Source: Duganella qianjiadongensis
Lineage (GTDB): Bacteria > Pseudomonadota > Gammaproteobacteria > Burkholderiales > Burkholderiaceae_D
Reading direction: 5' to 3'
Assembly (NCBI RefSeq): GCF_009857915.1
Contig: NZ_WWCM01000004.1
Span: 1-64,000 of the forward strand
Length of the DNA stretch: 64,000 bases
The notes under the pieces were generated by a model. That model was not told the origin of the DNA. It did no database searches and worked only from the letters and a program-made list of their open reading frames with translations. Below, in pieces: positions 45,268 to 55,663 of this stretch; the first letter of the stretch is position 1; each line of letters opens with the position of its first letter. The translations under genes and the position numbers were made by a program.

Positions 45268-47604
45268 TTAGAAGCCGCTGCCCATCTGGAACTGGAAGCG
45301 CTCCAGACGGTCGCCCGGCTTGGCGTTCAAAGGCTTAGCATAACTCAGTTTGAGCGGCCCCACCGGCGAAATCCAGCTGATGCCCAGGCCGGTCGAATAG
45401 CGCAGCTCGGAGGCGCGCATTTTCTGGCCTTCCTGATACACCTGACCGCCATCGACGAAGCCGAACCAGCGCAGACTGCGGTCCTTGCCCGAACCGGGGA
45501 ACGGCAGCTGCAGCTCGGCATTGCCGATCAGACGGGAAGCACCGCCCAGCGCATCGAAGTAGTAAGGATCGACCGCACCCAGCGAGGAGCTCAGGTAGCC
45601 GCGCACGGAACCGATACCGCCGCCGTAGAAGTTCTTGAACACCGGGTATTTGCTGTTACGCAGACCATGGCCGTAATCGATTTCGCCTTTCAGGGCCAAC
45701 GTGGTATTCCAGATCAGCGGTTTGTACCACTGGTGTTCATACACCGCGCGGTAGTACTGCTGCTGGCCGACCAGATCGATTTCGATATTGGCGCGCTGGT
45801 AGCGACCCAGCGTCGGCGTCAGGGCCGAATCGCGGCTATCGCGTGCCCATGCTGCCGTCAGCGGCACGGCATGGGTCTGGGCGGTACCGGTACCGTCGGC
45901 GCTACCGGTCACACTGGTGACGTATTCACGGAAGCGGGTCGGCGAAGTCAGGTCGGTGGTAATGCGCGAACGTTCCAGACCGATACCGAAGAACACCGTA
46001 TCGACTTCCGAGAACGGCACACCGTAGCTGATGCGGCCACCCTGCTGGCGGATGGTGTAGCTACCGATATTCAGTGCCGGCGGCTGCTGGGTACGCATAT
46101 ACACTTCGTATGAGCGCGATACGCCGTCATCGGTGTAGTACGGGTCGGTCTGCGAGAACGAAATGGTGCGGCTGTATTTCGAGGTATTCAGCTCGATGCC
46201 GACAGTGGTACCGGAACCGGCAAAGTTGGCCTGCTGGATCGCCGCCTGGAAGGAGAATTTCTCCGACTGCGAGAAGGCGCCGCCGATCTGGAAGTTACCG
46301 GTCGGTTTCTCCACCACGGTCAGGTTGACGTCCACCTGATCGGAGGTGCCCTGCGCTTCCGGCGTATCGACCGTCACGTCCTTGAAGTAACCGAGACGGT
46401 CTACCCGGTCGCGCGACAGCTTGATCTTGTTGGCGTCGTACCACGACGATTCGAACTGGCGGAACTCGCGGCGGATTACTTCGTCGCGGGTGGTGGTGTT
46501 GCCGGCGATGTTCATGTGGCGCACGTAGGCGCGCTTGCCCGGATCGATAAAGAAGGTAAACGCTACTTCGCGTTTTTCGCGGTCGATATCGGGATTGGCA
46601 TTGACGTTGGCGAAAGCGTAGCCGAAAGTGCCGAGACGGTCGGAAATCAGCTTGTTAGTCGCCGTCAGACGCTCGCCCGAATAGGTCTCGCCTTTACGCA
46701 GCAGCACCAGCGAGCGCAGTTCTTCCTCGCGGCCGAAGGTCTCGCCCTCGAACTTGATGCCGGAGACCGTGTACTTCTGGCCTTCGGTAATATTGATGGT
46801 GATGTAGATGTCTTTCTTGTCCGGGGTGATCGACACCTGGGTCGAATCGATCTGCATCTCGATGTAGCCGCGATTCAGATAGTAGGACTTGAGCGACTCG
46901 ATATCGCCGGTCAGCTTGGTCTTGGAGTACTGGTCGGACTTGGTGTACCAGCTGAACCAGCCACCCGTATTCAGGGCCAGTTCGTCTTTCAGCTCCTTGT
47001 CGCTGAATACCTTGTTGCCGACGATGTTGATCTGCTTAATCTTGGCGATTTCGCCTTCATCGACGGCAAAAGTGATGTTGACGCGGTTACGCTCGATAGG
47101 CGTCACGGTGGTGACGATTTTTACGCCGTACAGGCCGTGCGACAGGTACTGGCGTTTGAGTTCCTGCTCGGCGCGGTCGACCGAAGCCTTGTCGAAAATC
47201 TTGGTCTCGCCCACGCCGATATCTTTCAGCGCTTTGACCAGCGTGTCTTTTTCAAACTCCTTGGTTCCGGTGAACTCCACTTTGGAGATGGCCGGACGTT
47301 CTTCCACCAGCACGACCAGCACGTCGCCGTCGCGTTCCAGTTTGACGTCCTTGAAGAAGGAAGTGGCATACAGCGCCTTGATGGCGGCCACGCCCTTGTC
47401 GTCGTTGAAGGTCTCGCCTACCCGCACCGGCAGATAGCTGAACACCGTACCGGCTTCCGTACGCTGGATGCCTTCGACGCGGATATCCTTGACGACGAAG
47501 GGCTCGATAGCCATGGCACTGCCGGCGCATAGCGCCAGAACGGCAGCGCCTATCAGGCTGCGGCGAAACGGGGATGAAGTAATACGGTCAGAATATAATT
47601 TCAT
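45268..47604 (-). CDS. bamA: Outer membrane protein assembly factor BamA
   Basis: 778 residues. Central barrel of the Bam complex that inserts beta-barrels. Signal peptide ending AMA, then five POTRA domains (FVVKDIRVEGIQRTEAGTVF is the first; VNITFAVDEGEIAKIKQINI marks the third), then the 16-stranded barrel with the VRGYL-type lid loop (GGGIGSVRGYLSSSLGAVDP) and the C-terminal RFQFQMGSGF ending in Phe. It is flanked by rseP and skp, as is usual in proteobacteria. Confidence 0.98.
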   Translation of the reverse strand: MKLYSDRITSSPFRRSLIGAAVLALCAGSAMAIEPFVVKDIRVEGIQRTEAGTVFSYLPVRVGETFNDDKGVAAIKALYATSFFKDVKLERDGDVLVVLVEERPAISKVEFTGTKEFEKDTLVKALKDIGVGETKIFDKASVDRAEQELKRQYLSHGLYGVKIVTTVTPIERNRVNITFAVDEGEIAKIKQINIVGNKVFSDKELKDELALNTGGWFSWYTKSDQYSKTKLTGDIESLKSYYLNRGYIEMQIDSTQVSITPDKKDIYITINITEGQKYTVSGIKFEGETFGREEELRSLVLLRKGETYSGERLTATNKLISDRLGTFGYAFANVNANPDIDREKREVAFTFFIDPGKRAYVRHMNIAGNTTTRDEVIRREFRQFESSWYDANKIKLSRDRVDRLGYFKDVTVDTPEAQGTSDQVDVNLTVVEKPTGNFQIGGAFSQSEKFSFQAAIQQANFAGSGTTVGIELNTSKYSRTISFSQTDPYYTDDGVSRSYEVYMRTQQPPALNIGSYTIRQQGGRISYGVPFSEVDTVFFGIGLERSRITTDLTSPTRFREYVTSVTGSADGTGTAQTHAVPLTAAWARDSRDSALTPTLGRYQRANIEIDLVGQQQYYRAVYEHQWYKPLIWNTTLALKGEIDYGHGLRNSKYPVFKNFYGGGIGSVRGYLSSSLGAVDPYYFDALGGASRLIGNAELQLPFPGSGKDRSLRWFGFVDGGQVYQEGQKMRASELRYSTGLGISWISPVGPLKLSYAKPLNAKPGDRLERFQFQMGSGF

Positions 47605-47686
47605 TGGGTATTCAATGGCTAATCAACGAACTACTCATATACACAGCTGATCCACAGCTAATTTATAGCGAACTGCCACAACTCGG

Positions 47687-49078
47687 TTACAGCAGCCGCA
47701 CAACGTCGTTAAACACCGCCAGCAGCATTAACGTCAGCAACAGGCCTATGCCGAAACGCTGCGCAATCTCACCAAAACGCTCCGGTACAGAGCGTCCGGT
47801 TAAAACTTCCAGCGAATAATACAGCAAATGCCCCCCATCTAGAACGGGAATCGGTAGCAAATTCATCACCCCTAAACTGATGCTGATGAAGGCGATGAAG
47901 CCCAGATAGCTGGCAACGCCTGCCCGTGCGGTCTGGCCGGCATAATCGGCAATGGTCAGAGGGCCGGTAACGTTTTTCAGCGAAGCCTCGCCGATCAGCA
48001 TTTTTCCTACCATTTTGACCGACAATACCGACGTTTCCCACACCCGCTGCACGGCTTTCACCACTGCTGCAGGAGGGGACGACACCACTTTGATCATATC
48101 CGGCGCCAGCGCGATGTAGGCGCTGATCTTACCGACTGTTACAGTTCCTTTATCCTTGCCGCCCTTGGCGACTGGCTGCACTTCGCCTTGCGGCACCATG
48201 GCCAGCGTCAGCTCCTGCCCCGCGCGGCGCACCTGCACCTGCACGGTGCGACCGGCAGCGCCGCGGATAATGTCGATAAATGCGATACCGTCGGCCACCG
48301 GCGTGCCATCCACGGCCAGCAGCAGATCGTCGGCCAGCAGGCCGGCGCGCGCAGCGGGACCGCCTGCGATCACCTGCTGCACCACCGGCAGCGGGCGGGC
48401 AAAGCCCAGTCCCAGATCGCCCGGCACGTCGCCTTCCACATCGAGTCCGGTCAGCAGCACGGCGGGCAGTACGAAGTTGTAATGTCCCTGCCCTGGCCGT
48501 TCTACCGACAGCTGCACATCGCTCTTGTTGATCACACCCTGGATCAGCTGCCAGCGCAGATCGGACCAGGCAGCGACGCTCTGGCCATTCACGGCCGTAA
48601 TCAGATCACCGCTGCGCACACCGGCTACCCAGGCGGCCGATGCTCCCTTGCTCTCGCCAACCGTGGCTTGCACGCTGACTTTGCTGGCCGGCTCTTGCAC
48701 GCCAACCATATACAGGCCGGCGAACAGCACGATCGCCAGCAGGAAGTTGGCCAGCGGGCCGGCAGCCACGATGGCGATACGCTTCCATACATTCTGGCGG
48801 GTGAATTCGCGCTGCAGGTCAGCTTCGGGAAGGCCGGCCAGATTGCCCTCGCGGGCATCGAGCATCTTGACGTAGCCGCCCAGCGGCAGCGCCGAGATCA
48901 CCCACTCCGTCTGGTCAGGGCCGTAGCGGCGCGACCAGACCACCTTGCCCATGCCGACCGAAAAACGCAGCACTTTGACACCGCACCAGCGCGCCACCAG
49001 ATAGTGCCCCAGCTCGTGGATAGTGACCAGCGTGCCGAGGCAGACGATGAATGCCAGGACGGTCTGCAGCAGGTTCAT
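47687..49078 (-). CDS. rseP: Site-2 protease RseP
   Basis: 463 residues. Inner-membrane zinc metalloprotease that cuts anti-sigma-E RseA and signal-peptide remnants. The zinc site is HELGH at residues 21-25, with the third ligand in [12 protein letters not shown] near the C-terminus. Tandem PDZ domains lie between the membrane helices at about 120-300 ([32 protein letters not shown]). It overlaps dxr by 4 bp. Upstream control by envelope stress is plausible since BamA and Skp follow, but no sigma-E site was identified. Confidence 0.97.
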   Translation of the reverse strand: MNLLQTVLAFIVCLGTLVTIHELGHYLVARWCGVKVLRFSVGMGKVVWSRRYGPDQTEWVISALPLGGYVKMLDAREGNLAGLPEADLQREFTRQNVWKRIAIVAAGPLANFLLAIVLFAGLYMVGVQEPASKVSVQATVGESKGASAAWVAGVRSGDLITAVNGQSVAAWSDLRWQLIQGVINKSDVQLSVERPGQGHYNFVLPAVLLTGLDVEGDVPGDLGLGFARPLPVVQQVIAGGPAARAGLLADDLLLAVDGTPVADGIAFIDIIRGAAGRTVQVQVRRAGQELTLAMVPQGEVQPVAKGGKDKGTVTVGKISAYIALAPDMIKVVSSPPAAVVKAVQRVWETSVLSVKMVGKMLIGEASLKNVTGPLTIADYAGQTARAGVASYLGFIAFISISLGVMNLLPIPVLDGGHLLYYSLEVLTGRSVPERFGEIAQRFGIGLLLTLMLLAVFNDVVRLL

Positions 49079-50304
49079 TTTGCCTGCCCTGCGGGAAGTT
49101 GGGTGCGAAGTTGGGGGCGAAGTTGGGTGCGAAGTTGGGTGATATACTGCTGCGCCGCCTGCCGCGCCACCGCATCCTGCGCCATCACGGCGCCGATGCT
49201 ATCGGCAGCGCCATGCGGCACGCTGTTCATCACATGGGCGATCACGCGGTCGATCTGGCGGAAGCCGATCTGCAGATCAAGGAAAGCCTGCACGGCCACT
49301 TCGTTGGCGGCATTGAGCAGGGCTGGCGCAGTGCCGCCGGCGCGCAGCGCCTCGAAGGCCAGCGCCAGACAGGGGAAACGCTCGAAATCAGGACGCTGGA
49401 ACTGCAGCGTGGCGATCTGGGTCAAGTCGAGCGGGCCGACGCCGGACTCGATGCGCTCGGGATAGGCCAGTGCATGGGCAATCGGCGTGCGCATGTCCGG
49501 ATTGCCCAGCTGCGCCAGTACCGAGCCGTCGCTGTACGACACCATCGAATGGATCACCGACTGCGGGTGGATTACTACTTCGATCTGGTCGGCCGGCGCG
49601 CCGAACAGCCAGTGCGCCTCGATGACTTCCAGCCCCTTGTTCATCATGGTAGCCGAATCGACCGAAATCTTGCGGCCCATTGACCAGTTGGGGTGCTTGC
49701 AGGCCTGCTCCGGCGTCACCGCTTCCAGCGTTGCCACCTCGCGGTTAAGGAAAGGCCCGCCCGATGCGGTCAGCAGAATTTTGGCCACGCCGCTCTGGCC
49801 CGGCACGCGCGCGTAGTCGGACGGCAGGCACTGGAAGATCGCATTGTGCTCGCTATCGATGGGCAGCAGTACGGCGCCCGATTCCTGCACGGCGTCCATG
49901 AACAGCTGGCCGGACATGACCAGCGCTTCCTTATTCGCCAGCAGCACCTTCTTGCCGGCGCGGGCTGCCGCCAGCGTAGGCGCCAGACCGGCTGCGCCGA
50001 CGATGGCCGCCATCACGCTGTCGACTTCGGGCGCACTGGCGATGCTGCATAGCGCTGCTTCGCCATATTCGACTTCCGTATTCAGGCCGGCCGCGCGCAA
50101 CAGCGCCGTCAGGCGGCTGGCCGCTTCGGCCGTGCCCACCACGGCACGCAGCGGACGAAAGGCGATACACTGGGCCGACAGTTCCTCCACCCGGCTGTGT
50201 GCCGACAGGGCGTAGACGCTGTAGCGCTGCGGATGACGGGCGAGCACGTCCAGCGTGGACACGCCGATCGAACCGGTGGCGCCAAGGATGGTGATGCGTT
50301 GCAT
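49075..50304 (-). CDS. dxr: 1-deoxy-D-xylulose 5-phosphate reductoisomerase
   Basis: 409 residues. Second step of the MEP isoprenoid pathway, using NADPH and a divalent metal. The NADPH motif [16 protein letters not shown] is at the N-terminus, with [31 protein letters not shown] and EAHWLFG in the middle. The extreme C-terminus is odd: a run of [13 protein letters not shown] encoded by four 12-bp tandem repeats (49095-49142). It overlaps rseP by 4 bp and starts 10 bp after cdsA. It supplies the isoprenoid used by UppS. Confidence 0.97.
   Translation of the reverse strand: MQRITILGATGSIGVSTLDVLARHPQRYSVYALSAHSRVEELSAQCIAFRPLRAVVGTAEAASRLTALLRAAGLNTEVEYGEAALCSIASAPEVDSVMAAIVGAAGLAPTLAAARAGKKVLLANKEALVMSGQLFMDAVQESGAVLLPIDSEHNAIFQCLPSDYARVPGQSGVAKILLTASGGPFLNREVATLEAVTPEQACKHPNWSMGRKISVDSATMMNKGLEVIEAHWLFGAPADQIEVVIHPQSVIHSMVSYSDGSVLAQLGNPDMRTPIAHALAYPERIESGVGPLDLTQIATLQFQRPDFERFPCLALAFEALRAGGTAPALLNAANEVAVQAFLDLQIGFRQIDRVIAHVMNSVPHGAADSIGAVMAQDAVARQAAQQYITQLRTQLRPQLRTQLPAGQAK
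49095..49142. repeat. 12-bp tandem repeat (4 copies) inside the dxr C-terminus
   Basis: GAAGTTGGGTGC is repeated at 49095, 49107, 49119 and 49131, the second with GGGGGC and the last ending in TGA, so three are near-identical. Read on the minus strand in the dxr frame it encodes LRTQ/LRPQ units. The 12-bp length preserves frame, so copy-number change would lengthen the tail without disrupting the gene. Confidence 0.85.
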
Positions 50305-50314
50305 AATTACTCTC

Positions 50315-51151
50315 TCAGAGCCAGAAGCCTATCAGCGCCGCCAGCGGCAGCACCGGGATCAGGGCATCAATACGGTCAAGCACGCCGCCGTGGCCGGGCA
50401 GCAGATTGCTGCTGTCTTTCATGCCGGCGCGGCGCTTGAGTTGGGATTCGAACAGGTCGCCGACGATGGACGCAGCCACCACCAGCACCAGCAGCAGCAA
50501 GGCCATGGCCCAGCCGAAGCGGGCCTGCAGTTTGACGGCGAAGGTATCCTGCAACCACGGGTTGGCAGGCGCCAGCAGTACGGTGGCGCTGGCGGCCAGC
50601 AGCACGGCAATGCCGCCGCCAATGGCGCCTTCCCACGATTTACCGGGCGAGATAGACGGCGCCAGCTTGCGCTTGCCGAATGCCTTGCCGGCGAAGTAGG
50701 CGCCGATATCGGCCAGCCACACCAGTGCCATCACCGACAGCAGGTACAGCGGCGATTGCAGATACAGGCCGAGGATGGCGAAGAAGCAGGCGAAGATGGC
50801 GAAGCTGAAGGTCACTGCCATCGACCAGTTGCCACCGCCCTGCATGGGCGGCAGGCCCATGCCCAGCGAGGGCACATAGCGCAGCAGCCACAGCAGGCAA
50901 GCCACGCCGTACAGCGAATTGACCGAAGCCGGCTTGGCGATCAGCAGCAGAAACACGAACAATGCGCCACCGGCCACACCGGCCAGTCTGGCTTTTGCGC
51001 TGCCCACGCCGAACAGGCGCGCCGCTTCCCACAGGGCGGCGGCGACGAACAGCGTCACCACGCCGGCCACAGCAGGGAAGTAGTGGGAGAACAGCACTGG
51101 CAGCAGCACTGCCAGCAACAGCACGGCCGTAATAATGCGGGTTTTCAGCAT
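50315..51151 (-). CDS. cdsA: Phosphatidate cytidylyltransferase CdsA
   Basis: 278 residues. Makes CDP-diacylglycerol from phosphatidate and CTP in the inner membrane. It is highly hydrophobic with about eight helices; the family signature is visible as [13 protein letters not shown] and the Asp-rich C-terminus [20 protein letters not shown] and [14 protein letters not shown]. Its start overlaps the uppS stop by 1 bp and it precedes dxr by 10 bp. Confidence 0.97.
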   Translation of the reverse strand: MLKTRIITAVLLLAVLLPVLFSHYFPAVAGVVTLFVAAALWEAARLFGVGSAKARLAGVAGGALFVFLLLIAKPASVNSLYGVACLLWLLRYVPSLGMGLPPMQGGGNWSMAVTFSFAIFACFFAILGLYLQSPLYLLSVMALVWLADIGAYFAGKAFGKRKLAPSISPGKSWEGAIGGGIAVLLAASATVLLAPANPWLQDTFAVKLQARFGWAMALLLLVLVVAASIVGDLFESQLKRRAGMKDSSNLLPGHGGVLDRIDALIPVLPLAALIGFWL

Positions 51152-51903
51152 CAGCTAGTCTTCTCTGCCAGTTGCGCACCGGTGCGGCCGAAGCGGCGTT
51201 CGCGGTGCTGGTAGGAGGCGATGGCCTCATCCAGACTCTCTTTGGAAAAGTCGGGCCAGTAAGTATCGGTAAAGAACAGCTCGGTATAAGCCAGCTGCCA
51301 CATGAGGAAATTCGAAATACGCTGTTCGCCGCCGGTGCGGATGAACAGATCCGGCTCGGGCGCATACGCCATGGCCAGATGGGGTGCCAGCTGCTCTTCG
51401 CTGAAATCGTGTGCGCCCGGATGGGCCGCCACCATTTTGGCTATCGCCTGCATGATATCCCAGCGGCCGCCATAGTTGGCGCACACGGTCACGGTCATGC
51501 GGGTGTTGTTGGCGGTCTTGCGCTCGGCGGCAGCGATCATGCCCTGCAGCTTCTCGTCGAAGCGGGTCAGGTCGCCCACCACCTTGAGGCGGATGTTATT
51601 GGCGTGCAGCTTGGAGACTTCGCGGTCGAGCGCGGTGACGAACAGGCGCATCAGCAGCGACACTTCCTCTTCGGGGCGGCGCCAGTTTTCCGAGCTGAAG
51701 GCAAACAGGGTCAGGTATTCCACGCCGCTGCGGGCGCAGGCTTCGACCACGGTGCGCACGGCATCGACGCCTTTGACGTGGCCGGCTACACGCGGCAGAA
51801 AACGCTTGGTGGCCCAGCGGCCATTGCCATCCATGATGATGGCAATGTGACGAGGCACGGCCGGCGCGTCCGGAACTTCAGTAGTCGAACTGGTATATTT
51901 CAT
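51151..51903 (-). CDS. uppS: Undecaprenyl diphosphate synthase (UppS/IspU)
   Basis: 250 residues. Extends farnesyl diphosphate with isopentenyl units to the C55 carrier for peptidoglycan and LPS. The active-site Asp25 is in [13 protein letters not shown], and the conserved [20 protein letters not shown] and [20 protein letters not shown] follow. It overlaps cdsA by 1 bp. The short frr-to-uppS gap holds a branched hairpin. Confidence 0.97.
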   Translation of the reverse strand: MKYTSSTTEVPDAPAVPRHIAIIMDGNGRWATKRFLPRVAGHVKGVDAVRTVVEACARSGVEYLTLFAFSSENWRRPEEEVSLLMRLFVTALDREVSKLHANNIRLKVVGDLTRFDEKLQGMIAAAERKTANNTRMTVTVCANYGGRWDIMQAIAKMVAAHPGAHDFSEEQLAPHLAMAYAPEPDLFIRTGGEQRISNFLMWQLAYTELFFTDTYWPDFSKESLDEAIASYQHRERRFGRTGAQLAEKTS

Positions 51904-51947
51904 GAAAACTGCAGTGCCAAAGTGTTAAGTATTGCAGGTGTTGCCCG

Positions 51948-52016
51948 AAAAAACAAGACGCCAGCAGAGCGCCCGCAGCCGGTGATCGCATCACCGGCCC
52001 GGACCCGCTGCTGGCG
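51948..52016 (-). terminator. Branched hairpin/terminator between frr and uppS
   Basis: The outer stem is CGCCAGCAG (51959-51967) with CTGCTGGCG (52008-52016), and the inner stem is GCCGGTGAT (51978-51986) with ATCACCGGC (51990-51998). On the minus strand a run of six T (51948-51953) follows. It is compatible with a terminator or a processed mRNA structure separating translation genes from envelope genes. Confidence 0.65.
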
Positions 52017-52029
52017 CCCTTGCCGACCC

Positions 52030-52590
52030 TTAAACGGTCAGAACTTCCTTCTCTTTCTCCGCTACCATCTTGTCGACGTCGGCGATGAATTTATCGGTGA
52101 CTTTCTGTACGTCATCAATGGCGCGACGCTCGTCGTCTTCCGAAATGGCCTTGTCTTTCACCAGCTTTTTCAGCGATTCGTTGGCATCGCGACGGATATT
52201 ACGCACAGCAATTTTCGCATCTTCCGCTTCGCTCTTGACCAGTTTCACCATTTCCTTGCGGCGCTCTTCCGTCAGCGGCGGAGTCGGCACGCGGATCACA
52301 TCGCCCTGCGCGGCCGGGTTCAGACCCAGATCGGCATCGCGGATGGCTTTTTCGATAGCAGCAGCCATTTTCTTTTCGAACGGCTGCACGCCGATGGTGC
52401 GGGCATCGACCAGGGTCAGGTTGGCCACCTGATTGATCGGGGTAGGATTACCGTAGTAATCCACGGTGACGTGGTCCAGGATACCCGTGTGGGCACGGCC
52501 GGTACGCACCTTGGCCAGATCGGCACGCAGGGTTTCCAGCGATTTGGTCATGCGCTCTTGCGCACTTTTCTTAACGTCAGCTACGGACAT
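52030..52590 (-). CDS. frr: Ribosome recycling factor
   Basis: 186 residues. Releases post-termination ribosomes with EF-G. The N-terminal helix is [39 protein letters not shown], then [12 protein letters not shown] and the C-terminal helix [20 protein letters not shown] form the L-shaped three-helix bundle and hinge domain. It follows pyrH by 42 bp and precedes a hairpin. Confidence 0.98.
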   Translation of the reverse strand: MSVADVKKSAQERMTKSLETLRADLAKVRTGRAHTGILDHVTVDYYGNPTPINQVANLTLVDARTIGVQPFEKKMAAAIEKAIRDADLGLNPAAQGDVIRVPTPPLTEERRKEMVKLVKSEAEDAKIAVRNIRRDANESLKKLVKDKAISEDDERRAIDDVQKVTDKFIADVDKMVAEKEKEVLTV

Positions 52591-52632
52591 TACTGCTCTC
52601 CTGTATTCGGTATTGAGTATAAACGGTTAGCA

Positions 52633-53349
52633 TTAAACGTGAACCAGCGTGCCCTCGTCCTCGCCCATGATGACGCGCATCAGCGCGCCCGGCTTGGTAA
52701 TCGAGAACACTTTGATTGGCAGCTTCTGGTCGCGGCACAGCGCAAACGCGGTGGCGTCCATGACTTGCAGATGCTTGGCGATGGCTTCGTCGAACGAGAT
52801 CGAGCTGTACAGCGTGGCATTCGGGTCTTTCTTCGGATCGGCCGAGTACACGCCATCGACCTTGGTAGCCTTCAGCACGATTTCCGCGCTCACTTCCGAG
52901 CCGCGCAGCGACGCTGCCGTATCGGTGGTGAAGAACGGGTTGCCGGTACCGGCGGCGAACACCACCACTTTGCCTTCTTCCAGATATTGCAGCGCTTTCG
53001 GGCGCACATACGGCTCGACCACCTGCTCGATGCCGATGGCCGACATTACGCGGGCGGTAATGCCCACATGGCGCATGGCATCGGCCAGGGCCAGTGCATT
53101 CATCACGGTGGCCAGCATGCCCATGTAGTCGGCCGTTGCACGGTCCATGCCTTGGGCGCCGGGCGCTACGCCACGGAAGATATTGCCGCCGCCAATCACG
53201 ATTGCCAGTTCCACGCCCAGTTTTGCGACCTCGGCCACATCAGCGACCATGCGCTCTATCGTGCCGCGGTTGATGCCGTAGGCATCGTCGCCCATCAGGG
53301 CTTCACCGGACAATTTGAGGAGGACACGTTTGTAGGCTGGTTTGGACAT
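52633..53349 (-). CDS. pyrH: UMP kinase
   Basis: 238 residues. Hexameric bacterial UMP kinase of the amino-acid kinase fold, not the eukaryotic type. Features are [51 protein letters not shown] and [15 protein letters not shown]. It makes UDP from UMP and is allosterically controlled by UTP and GTP in relatives. It lies 155 bp downstream of tsf with a terminator in the gap, so it probably has its own promoter. Confidence 0.98.
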   Translation of the reverse strand: MSKPAYKRVLLKLSGEALMGDDAYGINRGTIERMVADVAEVAKLGVELAIVIGGGNIFRGVAPGAQGMDRATADYMGMLATVMNALALADAMRHVGITARVMSAIGIEQVVEPYVRPKALQYLEEGKVVVFAAGTGNPFFTTDTAASLRGSEVSAEIVLKATKVDGVYSADPKKDPNATLYSSISFDEAIAKHLQVMDATAFALCRDQKLPIKVFSITKPGALMRVIMGEDEGTLVHV

Positions 53350-53470
53350 GGGACGGGGCTCCTAAGTTGGGTTTATTCGGGTAAGGCTGCCGGCGCCTAT
53401 GATACCTAGTCTGGCGCCGGGAACAACTATTTACTTCTGGGGTAAAACTTGCCGCAAGCAGGTGCAGCTT

Positions 53471-53497
53471 AAAAAAACGGGCCTCTCGGCCCGTTTT
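53471..53497. terminator. Terminator between tsf and pyrH
   Basis: AAAACGGGCC / GGCCCGTTTT, a perfect 10-bp stem with a TCTC loop (53474-53497) and a T-rich tail on either strand. It lies just beyond the tsf stop at 53505, on the minus strand. Confidence 0.85.
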
Positions 53498-53504
53498 CTT
53501 TTTA

Positions 53505-54416
53505 TTACGCTCCTTTGGAAGCGGCCATCTGTGCGGCCACTTCAGCAGCGAAGTCATCGACTTTCTTCTCGATGCCTTCACCAACCACAAACATCGTGAA
53601 GGCTTTCACGGTGGTGGCTTTTTCTTTCAGCATCTGCTCGATCGATTGCTTGTCGTTTTTCACGAAAGCCTGGTTCAGCAGCGAAACTTCTTTCAGGTAC
53701 TTCTGTACCGAACCTTCCAGACGCTTAGCAACGATTTCAGCCGACTGAGCTGGCTTGCCTTCGGCAGCCGCTTTGGCAGCATCTTCGTCAGCTTTCAGCT
53801 TAGCAACCGAACGCTCTTTCTCGATCAGTTCTGCTGGAACCTGATCTTGCGACAGAGCGACTGGTTTCATTGCAGCGATGTGCATCGCCACGTCTTTACC
53901 CACTTGCTCTTCAGCGCCGTCGAAGTCGACGATCACGCCGATGCGCGAGCCGTGCAGGTAGGAAGCCAGTTTGCCGGTGGTTTCGAAACGCTGGAAGCGA
54001 CGGATGGTCATGTTCTCGCCGATCTTGCCGATCAGAGCCGAACGTACTTCGTCCAGGGTTTTGCCATCCAGTGGCAGTGCCAGCAGCGCGGCAACGTCAG
54101 CTGGGTTGTGTTCTACGACCAGACGGGCAGCGTTAGCAGCCAGTGCCAGGAAGTCATCGTTTTTCGCAACGAAGTCGGTTTCCGAATTAACTTCGATCAG
54201 CGCACCTACGCCGCCGGCGATGTGGGTAGCTACCACGCCTTCAGCGGTGATACGTGCCGAAGCTTTCGAGGCCTTGCCGCCCAGTTTGACGCGCAGGATC
54301 TCTTCTGCACGCGCCATGTCGCCATCGGCCTCGGTCAGAGCTTTTTTGCATTCCATCATTGGTGCGTCGGTCTTGCCGCGCAGTTCGCCTACCATCGCTG
54401 CAGTAATCGCTGCCAT
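53505..54416 (-). CDS. tsf: Elongation factor Ts
   Basis: 303 residues. Nucleotide-exchange factor for EF-Tu. The N-terminal UBA-like domain is [20 protein letters not shown]; the EF-Ts core motif [19 protein letters not shown] follows; and the C-terminal coiled-coil dimerisation region is [18 protein letters not shown]. The residues flanking the Tu-contact TDFVA motif are normal. It lies 126 bp after rpsB, with a second terminator-like hairpin between them, so the two are only partly coupled. Confidence 0.98.
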   Translation of the reverse strand: MAAITAAMVGELRGKTDAPMMECKKALTEADGDMARAEEILRVKLGGKASKASARITAEGVVATHIAGGVGALIEVNSETDFVAKNDDFLALAANAARLVVEHNPADVAALLALPLDGKTLDEVRSALIGKIGENMTIRRFQRFETTGKLASYLHGSRIGVIVDFDGAEEQVGKDVAMHIAAMKPVALSQDQVPAELIEKERSVAKLKADEDAAKAAAEGKPAQSAEIVAKRLEGSVQKYLKEVSLLNQAFVKNDKQSIEQMLKEKATTVKAFTMFVVGEGIEKKVDDFAAEVAAQMAASKGA

Positions 54417-54485
54417 GTGTTTCTCCTGTATTCGGTATTCGTGGGGGATGGGGAGCGGGTTTGCCCGGCTCTACCCATTTACGTT

Positions 54486-54519
54486 AAAAAAAAGGGGGAG
54501 CTGTTGGCCACCCCTTTTT
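54486..54519 (-). terminator. Hairpin between rpsB and tsf (terminator/attenuator)
   Basis: AAAAAGGGG (54489-54497) pairs with CCCCTTTTT (54511-54519), loop of 13 nt, with T8 on the minus strand. It lies 24 bp past the rpsB stop. It may reduce tsf transcription relative to rpsB or mark a partial stop. Confidence 0.65.
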
Positions 54520-54542
54520 CCTTACAGCCTAGCTAGGAACAA

Positions 54543-55295
54543 TTAAGCCTGTTCGTTCACTTCGACGAAATCGTCGCCAGCTGCAGCTTTAACCATTTCA
54601 ACTACTTCGTTACCGGCAGCAGCACGGCCTTCCAGGATCGCATCTGCTACGCCGCGAGCGTACAGAGTGATGGCTTTGGACGAGTCATCGTTACCTGGAA
54701 TGACGAATTGCACGCCTTCTGGCGAGTGGTTGGTATCGACCACGCCGATCACTGGGATGCCCAGTTTAGCGGCTTCGGTGATGGCGCCTTTGTGGTAGCC
54801 AACGTCCACGACGAAGATTGCGTCAGGAACGCCGCCCATCTCTTTGATGCCGCCGATCGATTTTTGCAGCTTAACCATTTCGCGTTGGAACATCAGCGCT
54901 TCTTTTTTCGACAACTTCTCAACCGAACCGTCTTGCATCGCAGCTTCCATGTCTTTCAGACGCTTGATCGAGGTTTTGATGGTTTTGAAGTTGGTCAGCA
55001 TGCCGCCCAGCCAGCGCTGGTCAACGAAAGGAACGCCTGCGCGTGCTGCTTCAGCAGCAATGATTTCACGAGCTTGACGCTTGGTGCCTACCATCAGGAT
55101 GGTGCCGCGGTTAGCAGCTACCTGTTTCACGTGTTTCATCGCTTCCTGATACATACCCATCGTCTTTTCCAGATTGATGATATGGATCTTGTTGCGGTGA
55201 CCGAAGATGAAAGGAGCCATCTTTGGGTTCCAGAAACGGGTTTGGTGACCGAAGTGGACACCGGCTTCCAGCATTTCGCGCATAGTTACGGACAT
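54543..55295 (-). CDS. rpsB: 30S ribosomal protein S2
   Basis: 250 residues from the ATG at 55295, preceded by GGAG; a longer frame to 55424 is leader sequence. Conserved S2 elements are [29 protein letters not shown] helices, [14 protein letters not shown] [18 protein letters not shown] and the [20 protein letters not shown] core. It binds the 30S head near S1. It has a 128-nt leader that could host autogenous regulation. It opens the translation/envelope superoperon. Confidence 0.98.
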   Translation of the reverse strand: MSVTMREMLEAGVHFGHQTRFWNPKMAPFIFGHRNKIHIINLEKTMGMYQEAMKHVKQVAANRGTILMVGTKRQAREIIAAEAARAGVPFVDQRWLGGMLTNFKTIKTSIKRLKDMEAAMQDGSVEKLSKKEALMFQREMVKLQKSIGGIKEMGGVPDAIFVVDVGYHKGAITEAAKLGIPVIGVVDTNHSPEGVQFVIPGNDDSSKAITLYARGVADAILEGRAAAGNEVVEMVKAAAGDDFVEVNEQA

Positions 55296-55424
55296 ATTAA
55301 ACTCCAGGGTTGGGTCTGGAATCCGATCAGTCACCTTATAGGCACCCTTGTCGACCGGATTCGCTTTTATTAATGAAAAATAACAGCTTGTCTTTACAAC
55401 GTTGCCCGAACGGAATTCAAGCAA

Positions 55425-55465
55425 CCCGCTATTCTAGCCCGAAAACACCCGCTTAGGCAATACCT
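55425..55465 (-). promoter_or_regulatory. Probable rpsB promoter
   Basis: TTGCCT (55460-55455) and TAGAAT (55436-55431) on the minus strand, with an 18-bp spacer, lie about 135 bp upstream of the rpsB start. The leader downstream is about 125 nt. The remaining 55466-55663 is AT-rich, with several A/T runs, and holds no ORF; it is the likely promoter region of the PEP-CTERM gene. Confidence 0.4.
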
Positions 55466-55663
55466 TACACGGACTTGAGCTATTGCAAGGCGCCCCGCTT
55501 GCACTAAACAAATAATCAATACTTCCCCTGATTGCCAGCCGTTACAACTTGAGACTAAATATTTCTGCAAAGATAGTCGATATGTAATATCATATGTCAA
55601 AGTTTAATTGCATTAAATTAAGAAAAAGTTCTTTAATGCATTATTTTAGCGCGGGAAACTAAC

